Source: Sporolactobacillus pectinivorans (GTDB taxonomy: Bacteria > Bacillota > Bacilli > Bacillales > Sporolactobacillaceae). Taken from it: DNA of 64,000 bases. How positions within the stretch are numbered: the stretch's first letter is position 1; each line of letters opens with the position of its first letter. Below, one piece after another: positions 18,567 to 27,581 of the stretch. Below the pieces are notes generated by a model. The model was not told the DNA's origin and did no database searches. It worked only from the letters and a program-made list of their open reading frames with translations. The stretch spans positions 3,374,388 through 3,438,387 of the forward strand of contig NZ_NXGA01000001.1 of assembly GCF_002802965.1 (NCBI RefSeq), read 5' to 3'. The translations under genes were made by a program, and so were the position numbers.

Positions 18567-19553
18567 ATGGATACAGCCACTCATATTGTGATGGGTTTCG
18601 GCCTTGCAGGGCTGGCAACTCTTGATCCGGCAGTTGCCGGAGATCCAACAACGTTCCATGCGATCGTGCTGGGTGCAGTTGCAGGATCCGTCATTCCCGA
18701 CATTGATACTGTTTTAAAATTAAAAAATAATGCGGCATATATTCGTAATCACCGGGGAATGACCCATTCCCTTCCGGCGACGCTGTTTTGGCCGTTTGCA
18801 ATATCTGCGCTCGCACTGGTTCTTTCTCCAGACGTGAATGCCATTCACATTCTGCTCTGGACAATGCTTGCCGTTTCACTTCATGTGTTTGTAGATATTT
18901 TCAATGCCTATGGGACTCAGGCAATCCGCCCGCTGACCAGCCGCTGGATTGCACTCGGCACGATCAATATTTTCGATCCGTTCATTTTCAGCCTTCACTT
19001 AATGGGATTTGCAATCTGGCAGACGGTTGGCCATCCCGGTGTCACGTTTGCAACTATTTATGCAATACTTGCTGTCTATTATATACTCCGGGGCATTCAG
19101 CATCATCAGATGGTTCAGTATGTCAGACGCCAGCTTCCGGATCTGACCAAGGTTTACTTGTCTCCGACAATGCGCTGGACGCATTATCATGTGGCAGCGG
19201 AAAGTGCCGAACGTTTTTACGTCGGTAAGCTTGACGGCAAGAAGCTGGTATTAATTGATGCATTTGAACGTGAGCCGATCAATTTTGATAATAAAATGAT
19301 TCGTCTGGCCAGCCGTGATAAAAATGTCCGCGCATTCCTGTCATTTTCACCCATCTATCGTTGGAGCACCTATGAAAGAAACGGACATTTCGTGATCCAG
19401 CTCACAGATCTCCGTTATTTTTCCAGAGGCATGTATCCCTTTACAGCAACAGTCTGGATTGGACAGAATATGAAAGTCCAGAGTTCATTCACCGGATGGG
19501 TTTACAGTGAGAAGAAACTGCAGAAGAAACTTGTGCTTGCCCGATCAAAATAA
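18567..19553 (+). CDS. yfhP: YfhP-like membrane-bound metal-dependent hydrolase (DUF457)
   Basis: Membrane protein of 328 aa. The N-terminal DUF457/YdjM-like domain carries the conserved metal ligands: His in TATHIVMGFGL, Asp pair in VIPDIDTVL and HRGMTHSLPA. Three to four transmembrane helices follow (about residues 60-180), then a soluble C-terminal domain. Its substrate is unknown; members are usually called LexA-regulated or metal-dependent hydrolases on motif evidence only. A GGGGGATATTCACAAAGT leader precedes the ATG and a clear terminator follows. Confidence 0.82.
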   Translation: MDTATHIVMGFGLAGLATLDPAVAGDPTTFHAIVLGAVAGSVIPDIDTVLKLKNNAAYIRNHRGMTHSLPATLFWPFAISALALVLSPDVNAIHILLWTMLAVSLHVFVDIFNAYGTQAIRPLTSRWIALGTINIFDPFIFSLHLMGFAIWQTVGHPGVTFATIYAILAVYYILRGIQHHQMVQYVRRQLPDLTKVYLSPTMRWTHYHVAAESAERFYVGKLDGKKLVLIDAFEREPINFDNKMIRLASRDKNVRAFLSFSPIYRWSTYERNGHFVIQLTDLRYFSRGMYPFTATVWIGQNMKVQSSFTGWVYSEKKLQKKLVLARSK

Positions 19554-19564
19554 TTGTTGATTTT

Positions 19565-19597
19565 AAAAGCGTGCCGGTTGTTGGCATGCTTTTTTTT
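19565..19597 (+). terminator. Terminator after yfhP
   Basis: AAAGCGTGCC-GGTTGTT-GGCATGCTTT stem with one G-T pair, followed by a run of T, 12 bp after the stop codon. Confidence 0.88.
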
Positions 19598-19697
19598 GTA
19601 CAGAAACTTATGAAGAATGAGGTTCAGCATTGGTGTTCTGTGAAAATCAGACGCCTTATCCCGGCTGTTCACCCGAATCTGGAATCGAACCGGGCAT

Positions 19698-20003
19698 TCA
19701 TTTTTTCTTTTTAAGCAGCGAAATCGGATAGGCGTACAGTTTTTCGGAGCCTTCAAATCCTCCCCAGGCTAAAATGCCTTTCATATGGTGAATTTTGAAC
19801 GCAAGATCCCTTACAAAATAGGTCTGCCCGGATTTGAAATCTTCCGGATCCATGAGATACGCTCTTGCCATATCTATTTTGCGTTCATAAACAGCCAGCT
19901 CGCTGACCATGCCAAGCTGCTCCGATTTTCGTGCCTGATCAGTAAACGCCCCAATTTTTTGAGTCAGCTCAAAAGGAGTCATTTCACTAAAACGCTGTTC
20001 CAT
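19698..20003 (-). CDS. yfhH: YfhH family protein (DUF1811)
   Basis: Soluble protein of 101 aa with no assigned biochemical role. The N-terminal helical half (RFSEMTPFELTQKIGAF ... VYERKIDMARAYLMDPEDF) and the C-terminal SH3-like strand region (FKIHHMKGILAWGGF ... YPISLLK) match the YfhH family, whose members are about 100 aa. ATG at 20003 is preferred because GGGGTGG lies just upstream. It follows recX directly, as in B. subtilis (yfhG-yfhH), and is probably co-transcribed with it. Confidence 0.85.
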   Translation of the reverse strand: MEQRFSEMTPFELTQKIGAFTDQARKSEQLGMVSELAVYERKIDMARAYLMDPEDFKSGQTYFVRDLAFKIHHMKGILAWGGFEGSEKLYAYPISLLKKKK

Positions 20004-20065
20004 GCATGCCACCCCGTTTCATAATGGCACAACCATGATCAGAAGGTCACCCCTTTGAACAGGAC

Positions 20066-20881
20066 CTACAAATTTCCTGTTGTCCGTTCTTCTATAAAAG
20101 ACATGATTGCATCGGCTGGGAACCCTTTTCTATACAAATAGGCCTTCACCTTCTGAGTAAATTCGGATCCGTTAAATTTTTTGAATTTCTGCATTGCTTT
20201 TTCACCTTGATAAGCGAGTGCACTCTTTTCATTTTCTTCAAGAAATGACTCAAGCTCGCCGATCACCTGATCTGAAATTTTCCGGGAATAGCCTCTCTGC
20301 ATCAACAACCGTGAAAGAACCTGTTTTGCTTCTACAGAAGATTTTTTATTTTTGACTGATGCGAGCTGCTTCGTCAGGTACTTTCTTGCATGATCAAGCT
20401 GATCGTCTTCCGGGAAAAGAGTATCCGATTCTGCGGCAATTTCCTGATCCACACCAGCCTGGAGTAATTCGCGATAAATCATTTGCGGTCCCTTTGTTGA
20501 AAGTTGGATTCTTGTCCGGATAAATGATTCGGCAAAAGCCTGATCATCCAGCAATTTTTCGTCTCTAAGCTGCTGAAGTGCAAAGGCAATCTGCCCCGGA
20601 CTGAATTCTTTTTTCCCCAGATACTCTTTCATTTCATGAACGCTGCGCATACGATACGAAAGATAACGCAGTCCTGCGTGATAGGCGCGTATACCTTCCG
20701 CCTCCCGGCGAAGCCTGTTCAGCTGGCCGTCTGAAAGAGAAAGCCCCTTGCGCAGCTCATCGTGCACCAGAACATCCTCATGGATATTCAGCGTCATGGT
20801 CTGCCCATCATCTTGAGCAATATCAATGTTATAAAATCCGCTCTCTTTTTCATCCGCTCTGATCTGGATGATCACCGGCAT
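20066..20881 (-). CDS. recX: Recombination regulator RecX
   Basis: RecA-modulating protein of 271 aa, the longer Bacillus form. Tandem three-helix repeats are recognisable: AYHAGLRYLSYRMRSVHEMK (repeat 1), LLDDQAFAESFIRTRIQLST with the family signature, then further helices including RLLMQRGYSRKISDQVI. An extra N-terminal beta region typical of Firmicutes precedes them. RecX limits RecA filament growth. ATG at 20881 has AGAGGA 8 nt upstream; an ATG 9 nt earlier overlaps the Shine-Dalgarno. It heads a recX-yfhH pair whose upstream gap contains the DnaA-box cluster. Confidence 0.9.
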   Translation of the reverse strand: MPVIIQIRADEKESGFYNIDIAQDDGQTMTLNIHEDVLVHDELRKGLSLSDGQLNRLRREAEGIRAYHAGLRYLSYRMRSVHEMKEYLGKKEFSPGQIAFALQQLRDEKLLDDQAFAESFIRTRIQLSTKGPQMIYRELLQAGVDQEIAAESDTLFPEDDQLDHARKYLTKQLASVKNKKSSVEAKQVLSRLLMQRGYSRKISDQVIGELESFLEENEKSALAYQGEKAMQKFKKFNGSEFTQKVKAYLYRKGFPADAIMSFIEERTTGNL

Positions 20882-21195
20882 CGTTCTCATCCTCTCGCCC
20901 TTTATAGAGGTGTTCCAAAAGCTACCTTTTCGAACAGGCTCTTACACATAGTAATCATAACATATCTTTGAAAAAAAATAGGACATCTATGGACGTTCGG
21001 ACTCTATTGTATCATTTCGCCTATAGAATACTTGGATCGGAACTGCTTTCTCCAAACCGTTCATTAATTCTGGATTGGGGCTCTGGAAAGTTTCTTATAT
21101 TATAATCGATTTTATCGGCATATGTGGAAAAAAGAAAAAAGTAATTTACTTTTCTGAATTTGTTAGGTCAACTCATTTCTGATTGTCAATAACTT

Positions 21196-21363
21196 TGTGG
21201 GTAAGTGGATAACTCTGTTCATACTGTGCTGCATATAAAGTCGAATTGTGATTTATTTTGTAGACAACTTTCAGACGTTCTGTGGATCATGTGGACAACC
21301 CAGTGAAAATCCATAAAATGCGCTACGAAAATATGTCAAGTCTGTGGATAACTCTGTGGATGG
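21196..21363 (-). promoter_or_regulatory. Cluster of DnaA boxes beside an AT-rich tract
   Basis: Six 9-mers close to TGTGGATAA (reverse complement of the DnaA box TTATCCACA) lie in the same orientation: 21196 TGTGGGTAA, 21204 AGTGGATAA, 21281 TGTGGATCA, 21290 TGTGGACAA, 21343 TGTGGATAA (perfect) and 21355 TGTGGATGG. They come in three close pairs 8, 9 and 12 bp apart. TGTAGACAA at 21259 is a weaker seventh. About 70 bp of very AT-rich DNA (21364-21440) follows. The gap from 20882 to 21452 holds no gene I can support, so this is its main content. It is not next to dnaA or dnaN. Confidence 0.7.
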
Positions 21364-21452
21364 TGTTCCTAACTTTTTTATAAAAAATATACAAAAATAA
21401 GGTTGTTTTTTTACGATTCTTAACATATTATTCTTATTTCGCCCCAATGTAG

Positions 21453-21503
21453 AAAAAAATCCTTCCGTTGAATCACGCAAGTTCCGATTGGAAGGATTTT
21501 TTT
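21453..21503 (-). terminator. Terminator overlapping the pdaA stop codon
   Basis: Perfect 14-bp stem AAAAAAATCCTTCC / GGAAGGATTTTTTT with a 23-nt loop. The stem begins at the stop codon of the minus-strand deacetylase gene. Confidence 0.85.
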
Positions 21504-22281
21504 ACCATATCCCAGGAGACAGAATTCTTTCTACCATTAGATCGTCAAGACTTTTGAAGTGATAGCCCTGTTGTTTCAGTTCTTTGATGACGCGGGGAAG
21601 TGCCTCTGCATTATCGCGTGAAACTGTATGAAGCAGTAAAATGGCTCCGGGATGAATCCGTTTCATGATATGATCATACGCATAGTCTGCACCATGTTGC
21701 TCATCACGTAGCCAGTCCTTGTAGGCGGCCGACCAGAAAACGCTGATATATCCTTCATCTTTGGCCAGCTTTAGCGAACGCTCGCTAAACGTACCACGCG
21801 GCGGACGCAGGTAAGTCATTGTTTTTTTACCCGTCAGTTTCGAGTAGGCTTGCTTCAGTTTCTGAAGCTCCTGCTCATATTTTTCATCGCTGATTTTCGA
21901 CAAATCCGGATGTCCCCAGGAATGATTGCCGATGATGTGCCCTTCGCGAACCATTCTTTTGACAAGTTCCGGTTGGTCATTGATATAGTGACCGGTGATA
22001 AAAAAGGCTGCCGGTACTTTTTCTTTTTTCAGTGTATCAAGAATTTTTGCCGTATAGCCGGCCTCATACCCGTTATCAAACGTGAAATAAATATTTTTGC
22101 CCGCTGAGTTTCCAATATAGATTCCATCGTATTTTTTAAGCAGTGCTTCATATTCCGGTTCTGTTGTTGCCGGATGGTTGTTTTTTGCCGGTTTAAAGTA
22201 CCAGTCTTCCGCTGAGCCCGCATCCGGATGCCAGACGAATCCGGATGCGGCCAGAAGCACCGCAAGAATTATTTTTTTCAA
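21502..22281 (-). CDS. pdaA: Peptidoglycan N-acetylmuramic acid deacetylase PdaA
   Basis: Secreted polysaccharide deacetylase needed to make muramic delta-lactam in spore cortex; 259 aa. A signal peptide (residues 1-24, cut near GSAED) is followed by NWGF-like WYFKPAKNNHP and the NodB domain. Motif 1 is TFDNGYEAGYT, with the Asp-to-Asn variant (TFDNGYE) also seen in B. subtilis PdaA. Motif 2 is GNHSWGHPDLS, motif 3 LRPPRGTFSE, then FWSAAYKDW and ILLLHTVSRDNAEAL. Starts at TTG with GAGAGGTGA upstream. It should be made during sporulation. The following small gene (minus-strand upstream) matches the pdaA-yfjT order. Confidence 0.93.
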   Translation of the reverse strand: MKKIILAVLLAASGFVWHPDAGSAEDWYFKPAKNNHPATTEPEYEALLKKYDGIYIGNSAGKNIYFTFDNGYEAGYTAKILDTLKKEKVPAAFFITGHYINDQPELVKRMVREGHIIGNHSWGHPDLSKISDEKYEQELQKLKQAYSKLTGKKTMTYLRPPRGTFSERSLKLAKDEGYISVFWSAAYKDWLRDEQHGADYAYDHIMKRIHPGAILLLHTVSRDNAEALPRVIKELKQQGYHFKSLDDLMVERILSPGIW

Positions 22282-22332
22282 AACTAATCACCTCTCAATT
22301 AGGGTGACCCGATTCTTCATGTTTTATGTGGT

Positions 22333-22536
22333 TTATTTGGTGCCCAATCCTTCCTCCCAGTCATCGCAAAAACGTTTGACTTTGATTTCAAGGTCATCCA
22401 GCATACCAAGCAGCTTGTTTAAATCCTCCGGTCCCGCAGAATCTGATTCCAGTGCATTTATCATGTAAGAAAGCAGTCTGATTCTGTTTTTCAGATAGGC
22501 CACCTGATCGGATTTTGAGTCTGTTGCTCTTCCCAT
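22333..22536 (-). CDS. SE1561/YfjT-like small protein
   Basis: Small soluble helical protein of 67 aa (QVAYLKNRIRLLSYMINALE ... LNKLLGMLDDLEIKVKRFCD). Length, helical pattern and position next to pdaA fit the SE1561/YfjT family of uncharacterised Firmicutes proteins. AGGGGG lies 9 nt before the ATG. No biochemical role is known. Confidence 0.65.
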   Translation of the reverse strand: MGRATDSKSDQVAYLKNRIRLLSYMINALESDSAGPEDLNKLLGMLDDLEIKVKRFCDDWEEGLGTK

Positions 22537-22658
22537 AAATATGCCCCCTGCAAATGTGTCACTTCATTTCTTATCTACTTTAGCACATTGCCGGGCACAG
22601 TTTTCCTCCTGGGCTCATTTGAGCGGAACATATTAGCAAAAGCCAAATCATGCGAATT

Positions 22659-23438
22659 TTACTGTGCCAAATAACGCAGCGACAAATGATCCTGAATCGG
22701 CATCCAGGCACCGATGCCTTGCTGCATAATGTTCTTCACTTCGAGGTTCGCATTGCCGGCTTTGAGCACCAAATACACTTCTCCGTAAGTGATTTTCCCT
22801 TTTTCATTGACGGCCGGCACATACCCGTACAAATGACCGATCTGTTTTGCCTGTACCTGGTATGGGCGATCAATCCTTGTTCCGCTGCCGATGATGGTTG
22901 AAAAGGAGATCGGCAAATGTGTTTTCTGCATAGCTTTTGCCATAATCAATTGATTGACTTCGTCTTCTTTAGGCACCTCGGCTGTCAGCCCGCCGGTAAT
23001 CTTTGCCTGAACTTTTTGTACATAGACCAGCTTCTGCCCGCTTTCACTGCCGCGGGCGTCCACAGCGTTATCATTGATTTTCTTGTATTCCCAGTTTACG
23101 GAGGTTTCTTTTGACTTATAATTCAACGGCCACTCGCCCAGATATATTTTTGCCGAATAGCCGATCGACCACTTAGAAGGATGGATAGACGACTCATTCA
23201 GAAGCCGGATCAATGTCGGATTCTCTATCGGAACATTCGCTGTTTCTAACAATGATTTTGTGCGGCCCCCGGGCACGAGTTCCGATGTATCATGCGACGG
23301 ATTCGGATACGTGTTCTCCTTGGAAATGTCGACCACAGATTCAGGTAATTTGTCCGGCAGAGGCCCTTTTGCATCAGCGGTCTGAAAACAACAGAGAAGA
23401 GCGGCAATACAGCAAAGAAAAGGCAGGATTTTTTTCAT
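22659..23438 (-). CDS. yfkD: YfkD-like secreted protein
   Basis: Exported protein of 259 aa with a signal peptide (FLCCIAALLCCFQTADA, cut near residue 23). The mature region has ESVVDISKENTYPNPSHDT, NPTLIRLLNESSIHPSKWSI, GEWPLNYKSKETSVNWEYKK and EKGKITYGEVYLVLKAG, blocks I recognise from the YfkD family of Bacillus. Function is unknown; members are found mainly in spore formers. The ATG follows GGAGCG. Its place between pdaA and a yfkF-like transporter gene supports the assignment. Confidence 0.7.
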   Translation of the reverse strand: MKKILPFLCCIAALLCCFQTADAKGPLPDKLPESVVDISKENTYPNPSHDTSELVPGGRTKSLLETANVPIENPTLIRLLNESSIHPSKWSIGYSAKIYLGEWPLNYKSKETSVNWEYKKINDNAVDARGSESGQKLVYVQKVQAKITGGLTAEVPKEDEVNQLIMAKAMQKTHLPISFSTIIGSGTRIDRPYQVQAKQIGHLYGYVPAVNEKGKITYGEVYLVLKAGNANLEVKNIMQQGIGAWMPIQDHLSLRYLAQ

Positions 23439-23497
23439 ATCGGATCGCTCCTTTTTTCCTTATTTTCTTCACGGGGGATGAAAATTATCCGGAATAC

Positions 23498-23528
23498 AAA
23501 AAAGCGCCGGCACGGATGTGCACGACGC
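23498..23528 (-). terminator. Terminator after the aminotransferase gene
   Basis: Minus-strand stem GCGTCG-T-GCAC with GTGC-CGGCGC (one bulged T) followed by TTTTTT, 24 bp downstream of the stop codon. Confidence 0.75.
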
Positions 23529-23551
23529 AAAAAGGCAGAAATAGAGGCCGG

Positions 23552-24727
23552 TCAGTTAAAAAGGTGCAGCTCCCCGATCCGTTCCGCTGCTTCAGCCAGG
23601 CGCTCCGGTTCCGTCAGCAACCCGACACGGATATAATTTTCCCCCAGGGATCCGAAACCGATTCCCGGAGCAACCACGACATGCGCCTTATCCAGCAGAT
23701 ACTCAAAAAACGATTCAGAAGTGTACCCCTTTGGTACCGGAAGCCAGCCGAAGAAAGACCCTTTTGAAGGTACAGCATCCCATCCGATTTTATGAGCGGC
23801 ATCAAAGAATGCATTGCGCCGCGTTTCATAGCGGCGGACCAGATCGCGGACACAATCCTGCGGTCCAAGCAGCGCTTCGGCACTTGCCTCCTGAATCCCT
23901 CCGAACAGGCTGACATAATAGTGATCCTGAATCAGTTCAATCGCCTCAATCACGCTTTTATTCCCTAATGCGAAACCAACCCGCCATCCTGCCATATTAT
24001 AGGTTTTCGAGAGAGTATACATCTCAACACCGACGTCTTTCGCTCCCGCAGTCTGCAGGAAACTGCGCGGACGGACTCCGTCAAAGCCAAGTGCTCCGTA
24101 AGCGAAATCATGAACAACACAAATATGATGTCTGGCTGCAGTCTCGACCGTCTGCTCAAAGAAATCCGCCGGTGCTGTGGCGGCAGTCGGGTTGTTCGGA
24201 TAATTGAGGAACATCAGTTTCGCCTGATCAAGCACCCGTTCAGACATCGAAGCGTAATCCGGCAAAAAAGCATTTTCTCTTAGCAGCGGCATCTTCTCAA
24301 CATGAAGATTAGCGAGAGCGAATCCGGACAGATAATCCGGATACCCCGGATCAGGCATCAGCACTGTATCGCCGCTATTCAGCAGGCATTCACCGATCTC
24401 AACAAGCCCCGTTTTCGAACCAAACAGAATGGCAACCTCTGTTTTTGGATCAAGATCAACATCGTACTCGCGCTTATAGAAAGCGGCAATTGCTTCCTTA
24501 AGAAAGTCATAACCCCGGAATGGTGAATATTTATGATACAGCGGATTCTCCGAAGCCTTCTGCAGCGCACGCACAATATGTCCCGGCGTCGGCTGATCCG
24601 GGTTGCCCTGCCCGAGATTGATGACATCGTAGCCCTTGGCGACTGCCGCATTTGTTTTCACCACAAGATGCGCAAAAAATTGTTTAGGAAGCCGGTTTAA
24701 AGCGTTTGATTTTGGATAGTTAACCAT
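23552..24727 (-). CDS. mtnE: PLP-dependent aminotransferase MtnE (methionine salvage)
   Basis: Class I/II aminotransferase, 391 aa, predicted to transaminate 2-oxo-4-methylthiobutyrate to methionine, last step of the methylthioadenosine salvage pathway. Visible: DVINLGQGNPDQPTP, YSPFRGYDFLKEAIA, LNYPNNPTAATA, Asp/Tyr in VVHDFAYGALGFDG, and Schiff-base Lys in YTLSKTYNMAGWRVGFALG. The call as MtnE rather than generic aspartate aminotransferase rests on B. subtilis-like pairing with mtnU. ATG at 24727 follows AGGTGG; a longer frame begins in the AT-rich gap. The 236-bp divergent gap to mtnU contains no SAM riboswitch that I can recognise. Confidence 0.78.
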   Translation of the reverse strand: MVNYPKSNALNRLPKQFFAHLVVKTNAAVAKGYDVINLGQGNPDQPTPGHIVRALQKASENPLYHKYSPFRGYDFLKEAIAAFYKREYDVDLDPKTEVAILFGSKTGLVEIGECLLNSGDTVLMPDPGYPDYLSGFALANLHVEKMPLLRENAFLPDYASMSERVLDQAKLMFLNYPNNPTAATAPADFFEQTVETAARHHICVVHDFAYGALGFDGVRPRSFLQTAGAKDVGVEMYTLSKTYNMAGWRVGFALGNKSVIEAIELIQDHYYVSLFGGIQEASAEALLGPQDCVRDLVRRYETRRNAFFDAAHKIGWDAVPSKGSFFGWLPVPKGYTSESFFEYLLDKAHVVVAPGIGFGSLGENYIRVGLLTEPERLAEAAERIGELHLFN

Positions 24728-24963
24728 AAAAGTCCACCTCACTAACTGATAAAGATCATTTTCAAACCGATATAACAACAGATATAATAATAAAGAAACA
24801 ATTACTGTCATTGTCGAAGAAAAAAATGAATTTGTAAAGCATATTCAGATTTTAATCTTTTTTTATAAAGAATCTCGTGAAGCGAAAAGCAGCAGACAGC
24901 TTAACAGAGCCATAAAGAAACCCGTCAACAGTTTTGAACTGAACGCCGATTGGAGGAGAAAAA

Positions 24964-25740
24964 ATGAAAATGGTGCTGATGCAATTAGACATCGCTTTCG
25001 GGGAACCGGAAAAAAATATTCGGCACGCTGAAAAACTGATGCGTGAAACGCTCAGAGAAAAAACAGATGTCATGATCCTGCCCGAGCTGTGGACCACAGG
25101 CTATGATCTGAAAAATTTGGATCATACTGCGGACGCAGAGGGTGAAAAAATAAAAAAAATCGCCGGTGCATGGGCAAGAAATATGAATGCCAATGTCATA
25201 GCCGGATCGATTGCCCAAAAAACGGAGTCCGGCATATTCAATACGCTATTTGTTTTCAACAGGGAGGGCACCCGTATCAAAGAGTACAGTAAAGCCCATC
25301 TTTTCCGGTTAATGAACGAAGAAAAGTTTCTGGAGGCCGGCAAACAGGACGGGCTGTTTATGATTGACGATATTCCGGCAGCCGGTTTTGTTTGTTATGA
25401 CATCCGCTTTCCGGAGTGGATCCGGAAGCATGTCCTGTCGGGAGCCCGGTTGCTTTTTATCCCAGCCGAGTGGCCAAAACCGCGACTGGATCACTGGCGT
25501 ACCCTGCTTACCTGCCGCGCAATTGAAAACCAGGCTTATGTGATCGCCTGTAACCGCGCAGGCAGTGATCCGGATAATGTATTTGCGGGACACTCGATGG
25601 TGATCAGCCCGTGGGGAGAAATTCTTGCCGAGGCGGGTGAAGAGGAGACCGTGCTTACGGTGGATATAGATCTTTCAGCTGTCGATACTATACGGTCGCG
25701 CATTCCGATATTCGAAGACCGCAGGCCCGAGCTTTATTAA
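24964..25740 (+). CDS. mtnU: Carbon-nitrogen hydrolase MtnU (omega-amidase-like)
   Basis: Nitrilase-superfamily amidase, 258 aa, probably hydrolyses alpha-ketoglutaramate or related omega-amides produced by glutamine-dependent transamination in methionine salvage. The catalytic triad is visible: Glu in ILPELWTTGYD, Lys in YSKAHLF, Cys in AGFVCYDIRFPEWIR. The stretch ENQAYVIACNRAG is also typical. GGAGGAG lies 5 nt before the ATG; a second in-frame ATG follows 6 nt later. Divergent from mtnE, as in the ykrU-ykrV pair of B. subtilis. Confidence 0.82.
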   Translation: MKMVLMQLDIAFGEPEKNIRHAEKLMRETLREKTDVMILPELWTTGYDLKNLDHTADAEGEKIKKIAGAWARNMNANVIAGSIAQKTESGIFNTLFVFNREGTRIKEYSKAHLFRLMNEEKFLEAGKQDGLFMIDDIPAAGFVCYDIRFPEWIRKHVLSGARLLFIPAEWPKPRLDHWRTLLTCRAIENQAYVIACNRAGSDPDNVFAGHSMVISPWGEILAEAGEEETVLTVDIDLSAVDTIRSRIPIFEDRRPELY

Positions 25741-25820
25741 ACCCGGACAAATCCAGATGACGGCAGATCGCTTTTTTGATGCTTGTTGAGCGCTTATTTC
25801 ACATGTGAAAGGATATCAGA

Positions 25821-27035
25821 ATGGATTCCCGTTTTTATCACTCATTTCGATTTTCGTTATTAATTGGCTCAGTATTTATCTGCGGCACTGCAGAAGGCAT
25901 GCTACTTCCACTGATCGCATCCCTGCTGGAAAAAGAAGGTGTTCCGCCGATAGTCAACGGTGCGGGGACAACCGCGCTTTATCTCGGGATGCTGCTGTCT
26001 CTTCCCTTTATGGAAAAACCTATGCAGAAACTCGGCTACAAAACATTCCTGTTCACAGGATTGATGTTGATCACCCTGTCACTTTTTCTTTTCCCGCTTT
26101 GGTTTAATCTAGGGTTCTGGTTCATTTTGCGGCTTGCAGTCGGCATTGGCGACAGTATGCTTCATTTTGCCGCACAAACCTGGATCACGATCAGAAGCCC
26201 CAGCAAAAAAAGGGGACAAAATATTGCGATGTATGGTTTGTCTTTCGGGCTTGGATTTGCCGCCGGCCCTCTGCTTGTTCGTTTGCTCGTTTTCGGCACA
26301 GCCGTTCCTTTTATAACCAGTGCCGTGCTCTGTCTTGTCTTTCTCCTCCCGCTTCTTCTTTTGAAAAATGAATATCCGGAGAAAACCGCTCCGAAGGGGC
26401 ATTCGCTCAAATACGGATTACTGCGGTACAAGCAAGCCATCGCCGCTGTATGGTCCGGCCTGGTCGCCACTTTCGGGTACGGATTTATGGAAGCTTCGCT
26501 CAATAACAGCTTCCCTGTTTTTGCTTTAAGAAGCGGATTTGGACTGGATGACGTTTCTTCACTGCTCCCGATTTTTGTTGCCGGAGGACTGCTGACGCAG
26601 TTTCCAATCGGCATGATCGGGGATCGGATTGGCCGGAAAATTCTCCTTCCTCTGCTTTCTTTACTTGGTGCGGCAGCATTCGCTCTCTCAGGAGTGATGT
26701 CCGCAAGCTACTACGGGCTTTTTTTTACATTCCTTGCAGCAGGTATGCTGATCGGTTCACTCTACTCGCTCAGCATGAGCTATGTCAGTGACATGCTTGA
26801 TCGGCCGCTGATTCCGCTTGGCAACATCCTGATGAGCTTCTGCTACAGCATCGGATGCATGGCCGGGCCGGTTGCAAGCAACTCATTGATCAGACCTTTT
26901 CCAAGAGGCGGCCTTTTTTTCGGCATCTCATTCATCCTGCTCATTGTCTCTCTCAGCTCAAGTCTCCAGCGAAAACGCCACACAGGAAAGAAACAGCCGG
27001 CCGTGACTCAGAGTACGGAGACTGCCCGCTCATGA
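25821..27035 (+). CDS. yfkF: MFS transporter (YfkF-like)
   Basis: Major facilitator protein of 404 aa with about 12 transmembrane helices. Loop 2-3 has the shortened motif MEKPMQKLGYKTFLF, and loop 8-9 carries GMIGDRIGRKILLPLL, the best copy of the MFS A motif. Helices 4-5 contain RLAVGIGDSMLHFAAQTWIT. It resembles YfkF-type drug-efflux proteins, and the yfkD-yfkF region of B. subtilis is the syntenic place. Substrate cannot be inferred. GAAAGGATATC precedes the ATG. Confidence 0.65.
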   Translation: MDSRFYHSFRFSLLIGSVFICGTAEGMLLPLIASLLEKEGVPPIVNGAGTTALYLGMLLSLPFMEKPMQKLGYKTFLFTGLMLITLSLFLFPLWFNLGFWFILRLAVGIGDSMLHFAAQTWITIRSPSKKRGQNIAMYGLSFGLGFAAGPLLVRLLVFGTAVPFITSAVLCLVFLLPLLLLKNEYPEKTAPKGHSLKYGLLRYKQAIAAVWSGLVATFGYGFMEASLNNSFPVFALRSGFGLDDVSSLLPIFVAGGLLTQFPIGMIGDRIGRKILLPLLSLLGAAAFALSGVMSASYYGLFFTFLAAGMLIGSLYSLSMSYVSDMLDRPLIPLGNILMSFCYSIGCMAGPVASNSLIRPFPRGGLFFGISFILLIVSLSSSLQRKRHTGKKQPAVTQSTETARS

Positions 27036-27140
27036 GAGAAAAGCGGTCGATCAATCGAATCCACCGGTACGCCTTCCGGTCAGACGCATACCCTGTTAAG
27101 GCAGGGCACTGAACAGGGCTGCCCCAAGGAGGAGTGTCTT

Positions 27141-27581
27141 TTGAAAAAAATTCTGATACTGCCTGACCTGGCATTAGCGACTCATTGGATGAACCGGCCT
27201 GTTACGCGGGAAGAACTGATCGGCAAACCGCTGCTGATTCATTTCTGGTCGGTCAGCTGCCATAAATGCAAGCAAGCCCTGCCGGTCATCCAGGCGATCC
27301 GTGACCGGTACGCGGGCACCTTGAATACTGTCGCAATTCACCTGCCTCTTTCCGAAAGTGATCGCGATATTAATGAAGTGGCTCGCATTTGCGCGATGTA
27401 CGGAATCAGTGAGCCTCTCTTGATTGACAACACCCGTCAGATTGCCGGTGCATTTGACAATCGCTATGTTCCGGCTTACTACCTGTTTGATAGTTGGGGA
27501 AATCTGGCTGAATACCATCTTGGCGAGCGCGGGGCGCTGAGAATCCAGGGCGCTGCTGACCGCCTGCTGACGTCATTTTGA
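27141..27581 (+). CDS. ykuV: Thioredoxin-fold thiol-disulfide oxidoreductase (YkuV-like)
   Basis: Cytoplasmic thioredoxin-like protein of 146 aa without a signal peptide. The active site is HFWSVSCHKCKQALP (CHKC), and the cis-Pro loop is YVPAYYLFDSWG. MNRPVTREELIGKPLLIHFW and LPLSESDRDINEV align well with B. subtilis YkuV (148 aa), a thiol oxidoreductase of unspecified client. TTG start with GGAGGAG 9 nt upstream. The last 9 bp overlap the convergent VanZ-family gene. Confidence 0.78.
   Translation: MKKILILPDLALATHWMNRPVTREELIGKPLLIHFWSVSCHKCKQALPVIQAIRDRYAGTLNTVAIHLPLSESDRDINEVARICAMYGISEPLLIDNTRQIAGAFDNRYVPAYYLFDSWGNLAEYHLGERGALRIQGAADRLLTSF

Noticed and set aside
21181..21452. Chromosomal origin of replication
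   Set aside because: DnaA boxes and an AT-rich tract are present, but there is no dnaA, dnaN, rpmH or other origin neighbour; gene context is the recX-pdaA region, so a secondary DnaA-box cluster is the better reading.
24728..24963. Possible SAM riboswitch between mtnE and mtnU
   Set aside because: I searched for the S-box conserved blocks because the genes belong to methionine salvage, and found none.
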